DNA of 64,000 bases from JACVRW01 sp963751105 (GTDB lineage: Bacteria > Actinomycetota > Thermoleophilia > Solirubrobacterales > Thermoleophilaceae), in assembly GCA_963751105.1 (NCBI GenBank), contig CAVVTG010000002.1, positions 868,001-932,000 on the forward strand, written 5' to 3'. Shown piece by piece: positions 16,602 to 25,496 of this stretch. The notes beneath the pieces are model-generated. The model made no database searches. It was not told the DNA's origin and was given only the letters and a program-made list of their open reading frames with translations. The translations under genes and the position numbers were made by a program. Positions within the stretch are counted from its first letter, which is position 1, and each line of letters opens with the position of its first letter.

Positions 16602-16727
16602 GGACTTAGCGTGTTCCCAGTTTTGCGTTCTGTACTTGGCCCAGCGTCCAAAGATCCCGGCGCATCATTGGACAATAGGTCGAATCGCGCGCCATCGCGC
16701 GCCTGACCGCTGTCGACTGGTGGAGGC

Positions 16728-16757
16728 CGGGGCCGGTTCCTGAGCGAACCGGCCCCG
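16728..16757 (-). terminator. Intrinsic-type hairpin downstream of the repeat-protein gene
   Basis: A perfect 11-bp stem (GGGGCCGGTT pairing with AACCGGCCCC plus a closing C-G) with an 8-nt loop starts eight bases after the stop of the minus-strand repeat-protein gene. It has no long U-tract, as is common in high-GC actinobacteria. It would separate that transcript from the ATP-grasp operon. Confidence 0.7.
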
Positions 16758-16764
16758 CCTCGAT

Positions 16765-17634
16765 TCAGGGACCGAAGGGGCCGGGCCCGCCCGGACCGCC
16801 GTGGCCGGGACCGCCGTGGCGGCCGGGACCGCCGGGCCCGCGCGGGCCGGGCAGGTCGCCCAGAGCCTGCTCGACCTTGGCCTCGGAGAGGTTGAAGCGG
16901 TCGGCCAGGAACTGAACGAGGGCGTCCTGGCGCTTCTCCCAGGCGTCGTCGGCTCCGGCACGGACCTCACGGAACGCCTGGCGCAGCCCGGCGCGGCTCA
17001 CTCCCAGCGCGGTCGCGAGCTGACGCAGGGGCTGCCGGGCGTGGTCGCGGTCCCTCATGCCCCGGTCGGGCCGCTGCGCGAACAGGGCGTCCTCGACCCT
17101 GTCGGCGTCGACGCCGAGCTTGGCGGCGAGCGCCTCGGCGAAGTCGCCCAGCCCGCCGGGCCCGCCGTGGTGGCCACGATCGGGCCGCTCGCCCGCCAGC
17201 TCGTCGAGAGCCGTCTGCACCTTCGCCGCGTCCACGCCGAGCTCGCTGGCCAGGCGCTTGGCGAAGCGCTCCCGCTTCTGCTCGCCCAGCTCATCGAGCG
17301 CCGAGCTGACCTTCGCGGCCGAGATTCCGAGTGCGCTCGCCAGCGCCTCCGTGAAGTCGGTCCGGCGGCTGTTCGCCTCCTGGTCGTGGAACTCGCGCAG
17401 CGCCTGCTCGAGCGCGTCGGCGTCCACCCCGAGCTCATCGGCCAGGTTGCCGAAGCCCGGCGGCACCCCGCGGTCGAAGGGGCGATCGGCCGCGGCGGAC
17501 GAGGAGTTGCTTCCGGCGCCGCTGCCCGCGGAGGCCGAACCATCGCCCACCTGGCTGCCGATGCCGTAGGCGGCGGAGGCCAGCCCCACCGCTCCCACCA
17601 GCACCACCGTTGTTGCCTTCTTTGAATTTCGCAT
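16765..17634 (-). CDS. Secreted or membrane-anchored repeat protein with six LGV-type helical repeats and a Gly-Pro-rich tail
   Basis: A 289-aa protein of unknown function. Residues 7-30 are a hydrophobic export or anchor segment. Six ~20-residue units follow the pattern LA..LGV.A..V..AL..L at about 64-83, 98-116, 128-146, 169-187, 206-224 and 243-261 (for example LASELGVDAAKVQTALDEL). The last 28 residues are almost only Gly, Pro, Arg and His. It is divergent from a two-component system whose sensor also has a Gly-Pro-rich extracytoplasmic stretch, so it may be that system's target or ligand. ATG 17634 is the natural start because the hydrophobic segment begins just after it. Confidence 0.75.
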   Translation of the reverse strand: MRNSKKATTVVLVGAVGLASAAYGIGSQVGDGSASAGSGAGSNSSSAAADRPFDRGVPPGFGNLADELGVDADALEQALREFHDQEANSRRTDFTEALASALGISAAKVSSALDELGEQKRERFAKRLASELGVDAAKVQTALDELAGERPDRGHHGGPGGLGDFAEALAAKLGVDADRVEDALFAQRPDRGMRDRDHARQPLRQLATALGVSRAGLRQAFREVRAGADDAWEKRQDALVQFLADRFNLSEAKVEQALGDLPGPRGPGGPGRHGGPGHGGPGGPGPFGP

Positions 17635-17724
17635 GAGGCGAGGCTCGTATCCGACTGTAGGAGGACCGTAAGAGCCACGTAGGGGATGCCGAAGAGAACC
17701 GCCGCGCGCGGCAGAATCAGTGGC

Positions 17725-18399
17725 GTGAAGGTTCTGATCGTCGACGACGACCGCGCCCTGCGTGATGCGCTGCGCCGGGCGCTGGCCCTCGCGGGATACG
17801 AGATCGCGCTGGCCGAGGACGGCCAGCAGGCGCTGGCCGAGGTCGCCGCCGCCGCGCCCGACGCCATCGTCCTCGACGTGGGCCTGCCGGGAATCGACGG
17901 CCTCGAGGTGTGCCGGCAGCTGCGCGGGGCCGGGGACCGCGTCCCGGTGCTCATGCTCACCGCGCGCGACGCGATTGCCGACCGCATCGACGGCCTCGAC
18001 GCCGGGGCCGACGACTACCTGGTCAAGCCGTTCGACGTCGGGGAGCTCAAGGCGCGCCTGCGCGCGCTCCTGCGCCGGACCGGAGCCGACGCGCCCCCGG
18101 AGGAGCTCGAGTTCGAGGAGCTGCGGCTCGACACCGCGCGCCACGGGCTGGCGGCGGGGGAGCGGTTCGTCGAGCTCACCCGCACCGAGTACGAGCTGCT
18201 CGAGCTGCTGATGCGCAACCCCCGGCGGGTGCTGCCCCACGCCCTGATCTACGACCGGGTCTGGGGCTACGACTTCGGTCCGGCGTCGAACGCCCTTCGC
18301 GTCTACATCGGCTACCTCCGCCGCAAGCTCGACGAGGTGGGCGCGCGCCCGCTGCTGCACACCGTGCGCGGCGTGGGCTACGTCCTGCGCGAGCCATGA
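17725..18399 (+). CDS. OmpR/PhoB-family response regulator
   Basis: About 224 aa from GTG 17725. The receiver domain has the acidic pocket VDDDRALRD, phosphoacceptor Asp in IVLDVGLPGIDG, Thr in MLTARD and Lys in DDYLVKPFD. The C-terminal winged helix includes LTRTEYELLELLMRNP and GVGYVLRE. It resembles MprA/TcrA-type actinobacterial regulators. Its stop overlaps the kinase start (ATGA). It probably controls the divergent repeat-protein gene as well as its own operon; that is inference from layout. Confidence 0.93.
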   Translation: MKVLIVDDDRALRDALRRALALAGYEIALAEDGQQALAEVAAAAPDAIVLDVGLPGIDGLEVCRQLRGAGDRVPVLMLTARDAIADRIDGLDAGADDYLVKPFDVGELKARLRALLRRTGADAPPEELEFEELRLDTARHGLAAGERFVELTRTEYELLELLMRNPRRVLPHALIYDRVWGYDFGPASNALRVYIGYLRRKLDEVGARPLLHTVRGVGYVLREP

Positions 18400-19787
18400 C
18401 GCTCCGCACCCGGATTGCGGCGGCGGCAGGCCTGGCGGTGGCCCTCGCGGTGGCGGCGGCCGCGCTGGCGGTCTACCTGGGCGTCCGGGGCGAGCTGCGG
18501 GGCGAGGTCGACAACTCGCTGCGCCAGCGGGCGCAGACGATCGTCGATCGCGGCCCGGGAGGCCCACGAGGAGGTCCCGGTGACGGGATCGGCTTCGGCC
18601 GGCCCGGCGGTCCCTTCGGGCGCCTGCCGCGCGAGGCGCCCGCTGAGCCGTTCGGAGGGCCGGAGGGCTACGCCCAGATCGTGTTGCCCGGCGGCCGGAC
18701 AGTGCGCTTCCCGGACGAGCAGCAGCGTCTGCCAGTAGAGGACCGGGCGAAGGAGATCGCGCGCGAGGGATCGGGGGAGCACCTGACCGACCTCACCGTG
18801 GACGGCACGCACCTGCGCGTGCTCACCGCCGGCCTACCGCAGGTCGGCGCGATCCAGGTGGCCCGTCCGCTCGGCGAGATCGACCGGCAGCTCCACAACA
18901 TCGCTCTCCTGCTGGTGATCGTCGGCGCGGTGGGCGTGGCGCTCGGGGCCGGCCTGGGCGCGGCGGTGGCTCGCACGGCACTGGCCCCCATCGCTCGCTT
19001 CACGCGCAGGACCGAGGAGCTGGCCGCCGATCCCGACCCCTCTGAGCGCATGGAGGTGGTAGGCCGGGACGAGCTGACGCGCCTGGCCCGCAGCTTCAAC
19101 ACCACCCTCGACTCTCTCGAGCGGTCGGTGGAGGCGCAGCGCCACCTGGTGGCCGATGCGAGCCACGAGCTGCGCACCCCGATGGCCAGCCTGCGCGCCA
19201 ACATCCAGACCCTCGAGGAGGCCGACCGCCTGCCCCCGCACGAGCGCAGCGCGCTGCGGGCCGACATCGTGCAGGAGCTGGACGAGCTCACCACGCTCGT
19301 GGCCGACATCGTGGAGCTCGCGCGCGGGGCCAAGCCGGAGGGGCCCGAGGACGACGTCAGGGTGGACCGGCTCGTTGAGGCCGTGGTAGAGCGCGCCAGG
19401 GCGCGCGCGGGCGACACGCTCAGCTTCAGCGTATGGGCGGAGCCGACGCTCGTGCGGGGCGAGCCCCAGCGCATCCACCGGGCGATCGCCAACCTCGTCG
19501 ACAACGCGGTCAAGTGGAGCCCGCCCGGGGGCGAGATCGAGCTGGCCCTCTCGGCGGGCGAGCTCACGGTGCGCGACCACGGCCCCGGTTTTGCGGACGG
19601 CGACCAGGAGCGGGTGTTCGAGCGCTTCTGGCGCGCGGCGGACGCCCGCGGCCTGCCCGGATCCGGCCTCGGGCTCGCCATCGTGCGCCAGGCCGCCGAG
19701 GAACACGGCGGATCGGTGGAGGCGCTGAACGCGCCCGGCGGGGGGGCGCTGCTGCGGGTCTCGTTCGGCGAGCCGCTCGACGCGTAA
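18396..19787 (+). CDS. HAMP-type sensor histidine kinase
   Basis: A 463-aa membrane kinase. TM1 is at ~9-29 and TM2 at ~168-192. The extracytoplasmic loop between them carries an unusual Gly-Pro-rich stretch (~53-75, GPGGPRGGPGDG). A HAMP domain follows, then the HisKA H-box DASHELRTPMASL (His257), N-box NLVDNAVKWS, G1 DHGPGF and G2 GSGLGLAIV. It should phosphorylate the response regulator encoded just upstream. The signal is unknown; the similar composition of the divergent secreted protein's tail hints at an extracytoplasmic polymer or a metal. Confidence 0.93.
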   Translation: MTLRTRIAAAAGLAVALAVAAAALAVYLGVRGELRGEVDNSLRQRAQTIVDRGPGGPRGGPGDGIGFGRPGGPFGRLPREAPAEPFGGPEGYAQIVLPGGRTVRFPDEQQRLPVEDRAKEIAREGSGEHLTDLTVDGTHLRVLTAGLPQVGAIQVARPLGEIDRQLHNIALLLVIVGAVGVALGAGLGAAVARTALAPIARFTRRTEELAADPDPSERMEVVGRDELTRLARSFNTTLDSLERSVEAQRHLVADASHELRTPMASLRANIQTLEEADRLPPHERSALRADIVQELDELTTLVADIVELARGAKPEGPEDDVRVDRLVEAVVERARARAGDTLSFSVWAEPTLVRGEPQRIHRAIANLVDNAVKWSPPGGEIELALSAGELTVRDHGPGFADGDQERVFERFWRAADARGLPGSGLGLAIVRQAAEEHGGSVEALNAPGGGALLRVSFGEPLDA

Positions 19788-19844
19788 TCCCTACCGGTCA
19801 GCTTGGTGTTGAAAAGCCGATCGTGCTAGCGTGCGCATCGTGCC

Positions 19845-19872
19845 TTAGGGCACCCTAATAAGGCTGTCCTAA
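19845..19872. promoter_or_regulatory. Iron-box-like operator (DtxR/IdeR type)
   Basis: TTAGGGCACCCTAA (19845-19858) is a near-perfect palindrome with TTAGG/CCTAA arms as in actinobacterial DtxR/IdeR boxes; a second, weaker copy TAAGGCTGTCCTAA follows directly (19859-19872). The pair lies 24 bases upstream of the ATG of the iron lipoprotein gene, where a bound repressor would block transcription. Confidence 0.72.
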
Positions 19873-19895
19873 CCCGTCTCGGAGGATCCGGAAAG

Positions 19896-20999
19896 ATGTC
19901 GCGCACCCGCCTCGCCGCACTGTTGACCGTCGCCGGTCTGGCCCTGGCCGCCACCGGCTGTGGCAGCGACGAGAGCGACTCGGAGCCGGCCGACACGAGC
20001 TCCGCCAAGACCTCCCAGGCAGCAGATCTCGGGGCCATCAAGCGGTACCTCACCGAGCATTCCGCGGCCCTGGCCACCGAGACCGCCAACCTCAAGGAGC
20101 AGGGCGCGGCCTACTACCGGCTGGCCGAGCAGGCCGACTTCGACTACGCGAAGCTGATGCGGGACAACCGGGCCGAGGTCCAGGAGGTCCTCGCCGAGTC
20201 CAAGGCGGCCTACCGCCGGGCCAATCCCGCCTACGAGGAGATGGAGGGGATCGTGGCGGGCGTGGCCTCGCTGGCCGACTACGACGTGATCATCGACGCC
20301 GGCTCGTCGGGCGAGGATCCCGAGAACGCGGTGCCCTTCGACCTGAAGCTGCCTGACGGCAAGACGCTCGAGCAGCCCGGCAACTTCATGTTCCTGACCG
20401 AGACCGCGCTTTACGGCACCAACGACGCCCTGTTGGCCAAGGGCGTGGAGCCCGACGTGGACGGCAACGGCAAGGTCGACTTCGGCGAGGCGCTGCCCGA
20501 CGCCAAGATCTTCCTGGCCACCACGCGCGACTTCGACAAGTACGCGCGCGAGTTGGACTCGGCGGCCGCCGACTTCAAGCCCACCGAGTCGGACGCCTTC
20601 TCGGCCCTGGTGATCATGACGCCGACGATGTCCGAGTACTTCGAAGCCTGGAAGAATTCTCGCTTCGTGGCGGGGAGCGACGCGAGCGAGCAGGCCTTCG
20701 TGGCCACCTCACGCCTGTCGGACATCGCCGACATCCTCGAGGGTCTCGTGTTCACCTACGACGGCGTGCAGCCGCTCGTGGCCGAGGCCGACCGCCAGCA
20801 GGCGCGGCAGACCGAGCGCAGTCTCAACCAGCTCGAGGACTTCGCGGCGGGGCTGCGCGACAAGGAGGAGGCCGGCCGCAAGTACAGCGCCGAGGAGGCG
20901 GACGCGCTGGGCAGCCAGGCCCAGCAGCAGGCCGAGGCGATCGCCGGCCAGGTCACCCAGGCGGCCGCGAAGTTGAACATCGAGCTGGAGGAGGGCTGA
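19896..20999 (+). CDS. Imelysin/EfeO-like iron-uptake lipoprotein with an EF-hand loop
   Basis: A 367-aa exported lipoprotein with signal peptide and lipobox ending at Cys22 (LALAATGC). The mature part is helical and resembles EfeO/EfeM/imelysin-like proteins. Residues 187-198 (DVDGNGKVDFGE) form a canonical 12-residue EF-hand loop, which is not part of standard EfeO, and I do not see the usual imelysin HxxE motif. It is followed seven bases later by an FTR1 permease and preceded by an iron box, which supports a role in periplasmic iron capture. GGAGG lies ten bases upstream of the ATG. Family assignment rests partly on context. Confidence 0.7.
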   Translation: MSRTRLAALLTVAGLALAATGCGSDESDSEPADTSSAKTSQAADLGAIKRYLTEHSAALATETANLKEQGAAYYRLAEQADFDYAKLMRDNRAEVQEVLAESKAAYRRANPAYEEMEGIVAGVASLADYDVIIDAGSSGEDPENAVPFDLKLPDGKTLEQPGNFMFLTETALYGTNDALLAKGVEPDVDGNGKVDFGEALPDAKIFLATTRDFDKYARELDSAAADFKPTESDAFSALVIMTPTMSEYFEAWKNSRFVAGSDASEQAFVATSRLSDIADILEGLVFTYDGVQPLVAEADRQQARQTERSLNQLEDFAAGLRDKEEAGRKYSAEEADALGSQAQQQAEAIAGQVTQAAAKLNIELEEG

Positions 21000-21006
21000 G
21001 CCGGTC

Positions 21007-23470
21007 GTGAGGGCCCGCCTCGCGCTCTTGGCGGCCGGCCTTGTACTGGCCGTCCTGCTCGTCGCCCCTGCGGGGGCGTTCGCCCAGTCTGAGCCGCCCT
21101 GGCAGGCAGCCCAGCGCATCCAGGAGCGCCTGTTCTCCGCGCAGAGCGCGCTGCTGCTGGGCGAGCCCGCTTCCGAGCGTGCCGCGGCCCGGGCGCAGTC
21201 GTTCTACCGGGGTGAGCTCGCCCGCCGCACTGCGCGCCGACGCCCCGCCGGCGGACCGCGCCGCGCGCCGCGCCCTTCGCGACGCTCGAAGCGCGGTGCG
21301 CGCGGGCGACCAAAGGGCGCTCGCGGCCGCCCGGGGCCGTCTCCGGGCCGCGCTGCTGCGCGGTTCGTACGCCGTAACCGTCGCCGCGGTACGCGCCGGC
21401 GACGCCGCGCGAGCCCGCAGCTGGCTGCTGCTGCGCGAATTTCGCCAGGCCACCCGCTTCACCCGCCCCGGGGTCGACGCGACCCTGGCCGTGCGGGAGC
21501 TGGCCCGCGGTGAGTGGGGGCCGCGCCGAGCTCTGTTGGGAGTCAAGAAGGACCTCCTCGACGCCTACCAGGCCCGGCTCATCGACGAGCTGGGGGAGGC
21601 GGAGGAAGCGGCCGAACGCGGCTTCGACGCTCGGCTCACCGAGATCGCCGCCACCGCCTCCGGGCTGTGGCTGGTGCTCGCTCCCGAGTACGAGGCACAG
21701 CGCGGCGCGACCGCCCGCGCCGAGGCGGACGCCACCTTCGCCGCGCTCGAGCGCAGCACCGGCGACCCCACGGGTGACTTCCTCAGCGTCCGTGGTGACG
21801 CGATGGAGGTGCTCGACGGCTTCGTGGCGGCGCCGTTCACCGCCGAGGAGCAGGCACGGCGCGCCGCGCAGCTGGTGCGCTTCCTCGATCTCATCCCGAT
21901 CGAGTACCGCGACGGCGTCGACGACGGTCGGGTGACGATCCCCTTCGAGATCCAGGAGGGGATCGCCTTCCAGGAGGGCGCCGTTTCGGCCTTCGGAGAC
22001 CTCGAGGCCGAGTTGCGCGAGCGCGATCCCAAGGCCACCGCCGAGGTCGAGCGGGCGCTGGAACGGCTCGGCACCTTCGTGGAGGACGCAGGGAGCGGCA
22101 CGCGCATCGTTTCCGAGGACGACGTGGAGGAGACCCACGAGCAGGCCAGCGAGCGGCTGGACGAGCTGTTTCCCGAGGAGTGGAAGGAGGACGACTCCCA
22201 GTCGGATTTCGACCTGATCGACCTCACCCTCGATCGCCTGGAGGCGGCGGTGGGCGCGGGCGAATTCCGCCAGGCCGAGCAGGCTCGGCTCGAGGCCTAC
22301 GCCTTTTTCGAGTTCGGACCCGAGCTCAGCCTGCGCTCGATCGCCCCCGAGGTCGTGGCGCAGGTCGAGGCGCTCGTCTGGTTCGGCGCCGACGGCAAGG
22401 ACGGGCTGGCGAAGCTGATCGCCAACGAGAGCCCCTCACGTGAGGTGCGCGAGACGCGGCTCGCCCTCGACGAGGCGCTCGAGGAGGGTGCCGGGACGCT
22501 CGGCGAGGGGGCCAGCACGGCCACGGTCGTGACCAACGCCGCGGTGATCGTCTTCCGCGAGGGACTGGAGGCGGTGCTCATCCTCGCCGCCGTGATGGCC
22601 AGCCTGCTCGGCGCGGCGCGCGGCCAGCGCAAGCCGATGCTGATCGGCGCGGGGCTGGCAATCGTGGCCAGTGCCATCACCTTCGTCCTCGCCCAGACCG
22701 TGCTCACCTCGCTGGCCCGATACGGGGAGAAGCTCGAGGCGGTGGTGGGCCTGGTGGCCATCGGAATCCTGCTGCTGGTGCTCAACTGGTTCTTCCACCG
22801 CGTCTACTGGACCGAGCACATCTCGCGCTTCCACAAGCGCCGGCGGCGGCTGCTCGGGCTGACCAGCGGCGGGCTGATGTCCGCGCAGGTGGCCGGGTTC
22901 GTCCTGCTCGGATTCTCCACCGTCTACCGCGAGGGCTTCGAGACCGTGCTCTTCCTGCAGGCGCTCGAGCTGAGCTCCGGCCTCTGGGTGGTGCTCGAGG
23001 GCGTGGCTCTCGGCGGGATTGCGGTGGCCGCCGTGGCCGTGGCCACGTTCGTGCTCGAGCGCAAGCTGCCCTACAAGAAGATGCTGATCGTGACCGGCGT
23101 GCTGCTCACCGTCGTGCTGGTGGTGATGGTCGGCAAGACCGCCCGCACGCTCCAGGGCGTGGGCTGGCTCCCGATCACCCCGCTGGACATCGACCCGCCC
23201 TACTGGATGGGGCTGTGGCTCGGCATCTTCCCGACGGTTGAGACGATCGTGGCCCAGATCGCCGCCGTGGTGTTCGTGGTGGGGAGCTACGTGGTGGCCG
23301 AGCGCATTCGCACCCGGGGGCGGCGCCGCGTGCAGCCGCCTGCTCCGGCCGCGCCTGCAGCGGCTGCGGCGGCCACCAACGGTGCGCTGAACGGCCATTC
23401 GAACGGGGCGTCGGACCGGTCCGATGATGCCGCTCGCCAGACGGGCGAGCGAGAGAAGATCGGGCGCTGA
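21007..23470 (+). pseudogene. efeU: FTR1-family iron permease (EfeU-like), frameshifted near N-terminus
   Basis: About 820 aa in two frames. The GTG at 21007 opens a signal peptide (ALLAAGLVLAVLLVAPAGA) and continues to FYRGELA; at 21221-21223 an extra C in CCC shifts the frame, after which the protein runs as AALRADAP to 23470. A ~500-residue extracytoplasmic helical domain precedes a seven-helix FTR1 domain containing both REXXE iron motifs (FREGLEAVLILAA and YREGFETVLFLQ). The C-terminal tail is Ala/Asn-rich and cytoplasmic. It imports ferric iron, normally with EfeO and EfeB; no EfeB gene is present here. The frameshift may be a sequencing error, since all else is conserved. Confidence 0.87.
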
Positions 23471-23484
23471 GCCCGGCTCAGCGC
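23464..23484. terminator. Bidirectional hairpin spanning two convergent stop codons
   Basis: GCGCTGAGCC-C-GGCTCAGCGC is a perfect inverted repeat that includes the TGA of the FTR1 gene and the TGA of the convergent sigma factor gene, only seven bases apart. It could terminate both transcripts. Confidence 0.55.
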
Positions 23485-24404
23485 TTGCCGCGACCGCGCA
23501 GCAGGGCGTAGGCGTCCGCCGGCTCCCCCAGGTGGGTGAGCTTCTCGGGGTTGACCACCGAATGGATCGCCTGGACCCGGTCCTCGTCGATCTCGAGCGC
23601 CCAGACCGCCACGATGCGGCCCTCGCCGTCGCGGACGATCGCCCCCGGCCGGCCGTTGATCTCGGCTGGATCGGTGCCGATCCCCGCCATCCGCTGAGCC
23701 TGCTTTCCCCAATTGCTGAGGGTGCGTGCCACCCGGGTGCGGCCGAAGAGGGCCTTGGCCAGGGCGGGCGCCTTGCCGCCGCCGTCCCCGTGGAGGACCA
23801 CGTCCTCGGCCAGCAGCGACTCGAGCGCCCGAACGTCCCCGTCGCCGACCGCGGCGAAGAAGCGCCGGGCCAGCTCCTCCTGCTGCTCGCGCGAGGCTTC
23901 GAAGCGCGGCCGGCCCTCGGACACGTGCCGGCGGGCGCGGCTCGCCAGCTGGCGCACGTTGGCCTCGCTCGTGCCGACGATGGAGGCGATCTCGTCGTAG
24001 GCGTAGTCGAACACGTCGTGCAGCAGGAACGCGGCACGCTGCTCGGGCGACAGGCTCTCCAGCAACACGAGGAAGGCCACCGACAGCGAGTCGGCCAGCT
24101 CGGCCCGCTCCGCCGGGTCGGAGGCCTCGTCCGTGACCAGCGGCTCCGGGAGCCATTCGCCCACGTAGGTCTCGCGCCGCACTCGCGCGGAGCGCAGGAC
24201 GTCGATCGACAGCCGGCTCACGACCGTGGCCACGTACGCGCGCGGGGACTCGATCTCCTCGCCGGAATCGAGGACGTGGTGCAGTCGCAGCATGGCGTCC
24301 TGCACCACGTCCTCGGCCTCGCTCACGCTGCCGAGCATCCGGTAGGCGATCGCGAACGCCGGCGGGCGCAGCTCCGCGTAGAGGGGACTCTCCCGATCGG
24401 TCAT
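23478..24404 (-). CDS. ECF41 (SigJ-like) RNA polymerase sigma factor with SnoaL-like C-terminal domain
   Basis: A 308-aa ECF sigma factor. Region 2 (AYRMLGSVSEAEDVVQDAMLRLH) and region 4 (LSPEQRAAFLLHDVFDYAYDEIASIVG) are followed by a ~120-residue SnoaL-like domain instead of a separate anti-sigma factor. The DGGGK motif (LHGDGGGKAPAL) and an NPEKL motif near the end are the ECF41 hallmarks; in that family this domain both inhibits and activates the sigma factor. It overlaps the epimerase gene by 4 nt and shares its promoter, which has the ECF41 sequence, so autoregulation is likely. Confidence 0.92.
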   Translation of the reverse strand: MTDRESPLYAELRPPAFAIAYRMLGSVSEAEDVVQDAMLRLHHVLDSGEEIESPRAYVATVVSRLSIDVLRSARVRRETYVGEWLPEPLVTDEASDPAERAELADSLSVAFLVLLESLSPEQRAAFLLHDVFDYAYDEIASIVGTSEANVRQLASRARRHVSEGRPRFEASREQQEELARRFFAAVGDGDVRALESLLAEDVVLHGDGGGKAPALAKALFGRTRVARTLSNWGKQAQRMAGIGTDPAEINGRPGAIVRDGEGRIVAVWALEIDEDRVQAIHSVVNPEKLTHLGEPADAYALLRGRGKR

Positions 24405-25351
24405 CCGGTCAGCCCTGAGGCAAAGCCCTCACGCCAGCTCGCCCAGCGAGGCTGCCAGTCGAGCTCGCGCTTGGCCTTTGCGTTGGACGCTCCACGTAGC
24501 TCGGTCATCATGACGGTGACCAGCTCGCCGCCCACCAGCCGTCCCAGCCAGCGTGGCATCCGCCGAGGCGGCTTTGCTCCGAGCGCGTCCGCCACCACCG
24601 GGAGCCACACCGACACCGGGGCCGGCTCGTCGTCGACCACCTGGTAGATGCCCGGCGCTCCACGCTCGACCGCCGCCAGGGTGGCCTGGGCCGCATCGTC
24701 GATGTGGATGAACGACCACACGCCTCCGCCGTCGCCGACCACCGGGAACTTGCGCTGGCGGATCGCCTGCACGTGCTCACCCTCCGGCTCGAGACCCATC
24801 GAGGTGCCCGGGCCGTAGAAGCCGCCGTAGCGAAGCACCAGGCCCTCGGTCCAGGTCGCGCTCGTCACCGCGCGCTCCAGGTGACGGATCGCCTCGAGTG
24901 TGGTGCGTACCGCGTCGGGCGGGGACGTGTCGAGCGGATCCTCCTCGGTCTTCACCGGCCCTCCGACGCGCGCAAACGGCCAGCCGGCGAAGCTCTGCGC
25001 GACGAAGCGCCGCACCCCCAGTGCCCGGCCGGCGGACAACAGGTTGTCCGTGCCCTCGGTGCGCAGACGGTTGGTCAGGGCGAACTCGCGCTCGAAGTGG
25101 CGGAAGTCGAGCGAGCCCGCCAGGGCGGTGAGCTGGTGGACGATCACGTCGGGCTCCGCCTTGCTGATCGCGCCCGCGAGCGCGTCCGGATCGAGGGCGT
25201 CGGCCACCACCGGGGTCGCCCCGGCGTTCCACAGACCGGCGACCCTCGTCTCGCTGCGGGTGAGCCCGGTCACCTCGTGACCGTTGGCCACGAGCAACGG
25301 CACGAGCCGCCTCCCGAGGGCTCCGGTGGCACCGGCGACGAAGATTTTCAT
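24401..25351 (-). CDS. NAD(P)-dependent epimerase/dehydratase family protein (ECF41 partner)
   Basis: A 316-aa short-chain-dehydrogenase-like protein of the extended (epimerase) type. The Rossmann motif is FVAGATGALGRRLV; the catalytic Tyr-x3-Lys of typical members is not obvious, the nearest region being LRYGGFYGPG. ECF41 sigma genes are typically next to one COE gene (carboxymuconolactone decarboxylase, oxidoreductase or epimerase), and this is the E-type partner. AAAGGAGACGTC precedes the ATG. The substrate is unknown. Confidence 0.88.
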   Translation of the reverse strand: MKIFVAGATGALGRRLVPLLVANGHEVTGLTRSETRVAGLWNAGATPVVADALDPDALAGAISKAEPDVIVHQLTALAGSLDFRHFEREFALTNRLRTEGTDNLLSAGRALGVRRFVAQSFAGWPFARVGGPVKTEEDPLDTSPPDAVRTTLEAIRHLERAVTSATWTEGLVLRYGGFYGPGTSMGLEPEGEHVQAIRQRKFPVVGDGGGVWSFIHIDDAAQATLAAVERGAPGIYQVVDDEPAPVSVWLPVVADALGAKPPRRMPRWLGRLVGGELVTVMMTELRGASNAKAKRELDWQPRWASWREGFASGLTG

Positions 25352-25383
25352 GACGTCTCCTTTGGTCGGTCGTCACCAAGGAA

Positions 25384-25410
25384 GACGAGACGGCGGCCGC
25401 TCGTGTGACA
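25384..25410 (-). promoter_or_regulatory. ECF41-type promoter upstream of epimerase-sigma operon
   Basis: Read on the minus strand: TGTCACA (25410-25404), 16 bases, CGTC (25387-25384), then 32 bases to the ATG of the epimerase gene. This is the published ECF41 promoter pattern as I recall it. It implies that the sigma factor drives its own operon. Confidence 0.7.
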
Positions 25411-25496
25411 GCAGTTCGGTGGACGAATGATCCAGGTTTGCTCGAACCCGTCCTGCTGATCGCGTCGGTTTCGTCCGTGCAGGGTGAGCGAAACCC

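Noticed and set aside
16765..16850. Collagen-like triple-helix tail (Gly-Pro repeats)
   Set aside because: The tail is rich in GPGG but lacks a regular G-X-Y register over more than a few triplets.
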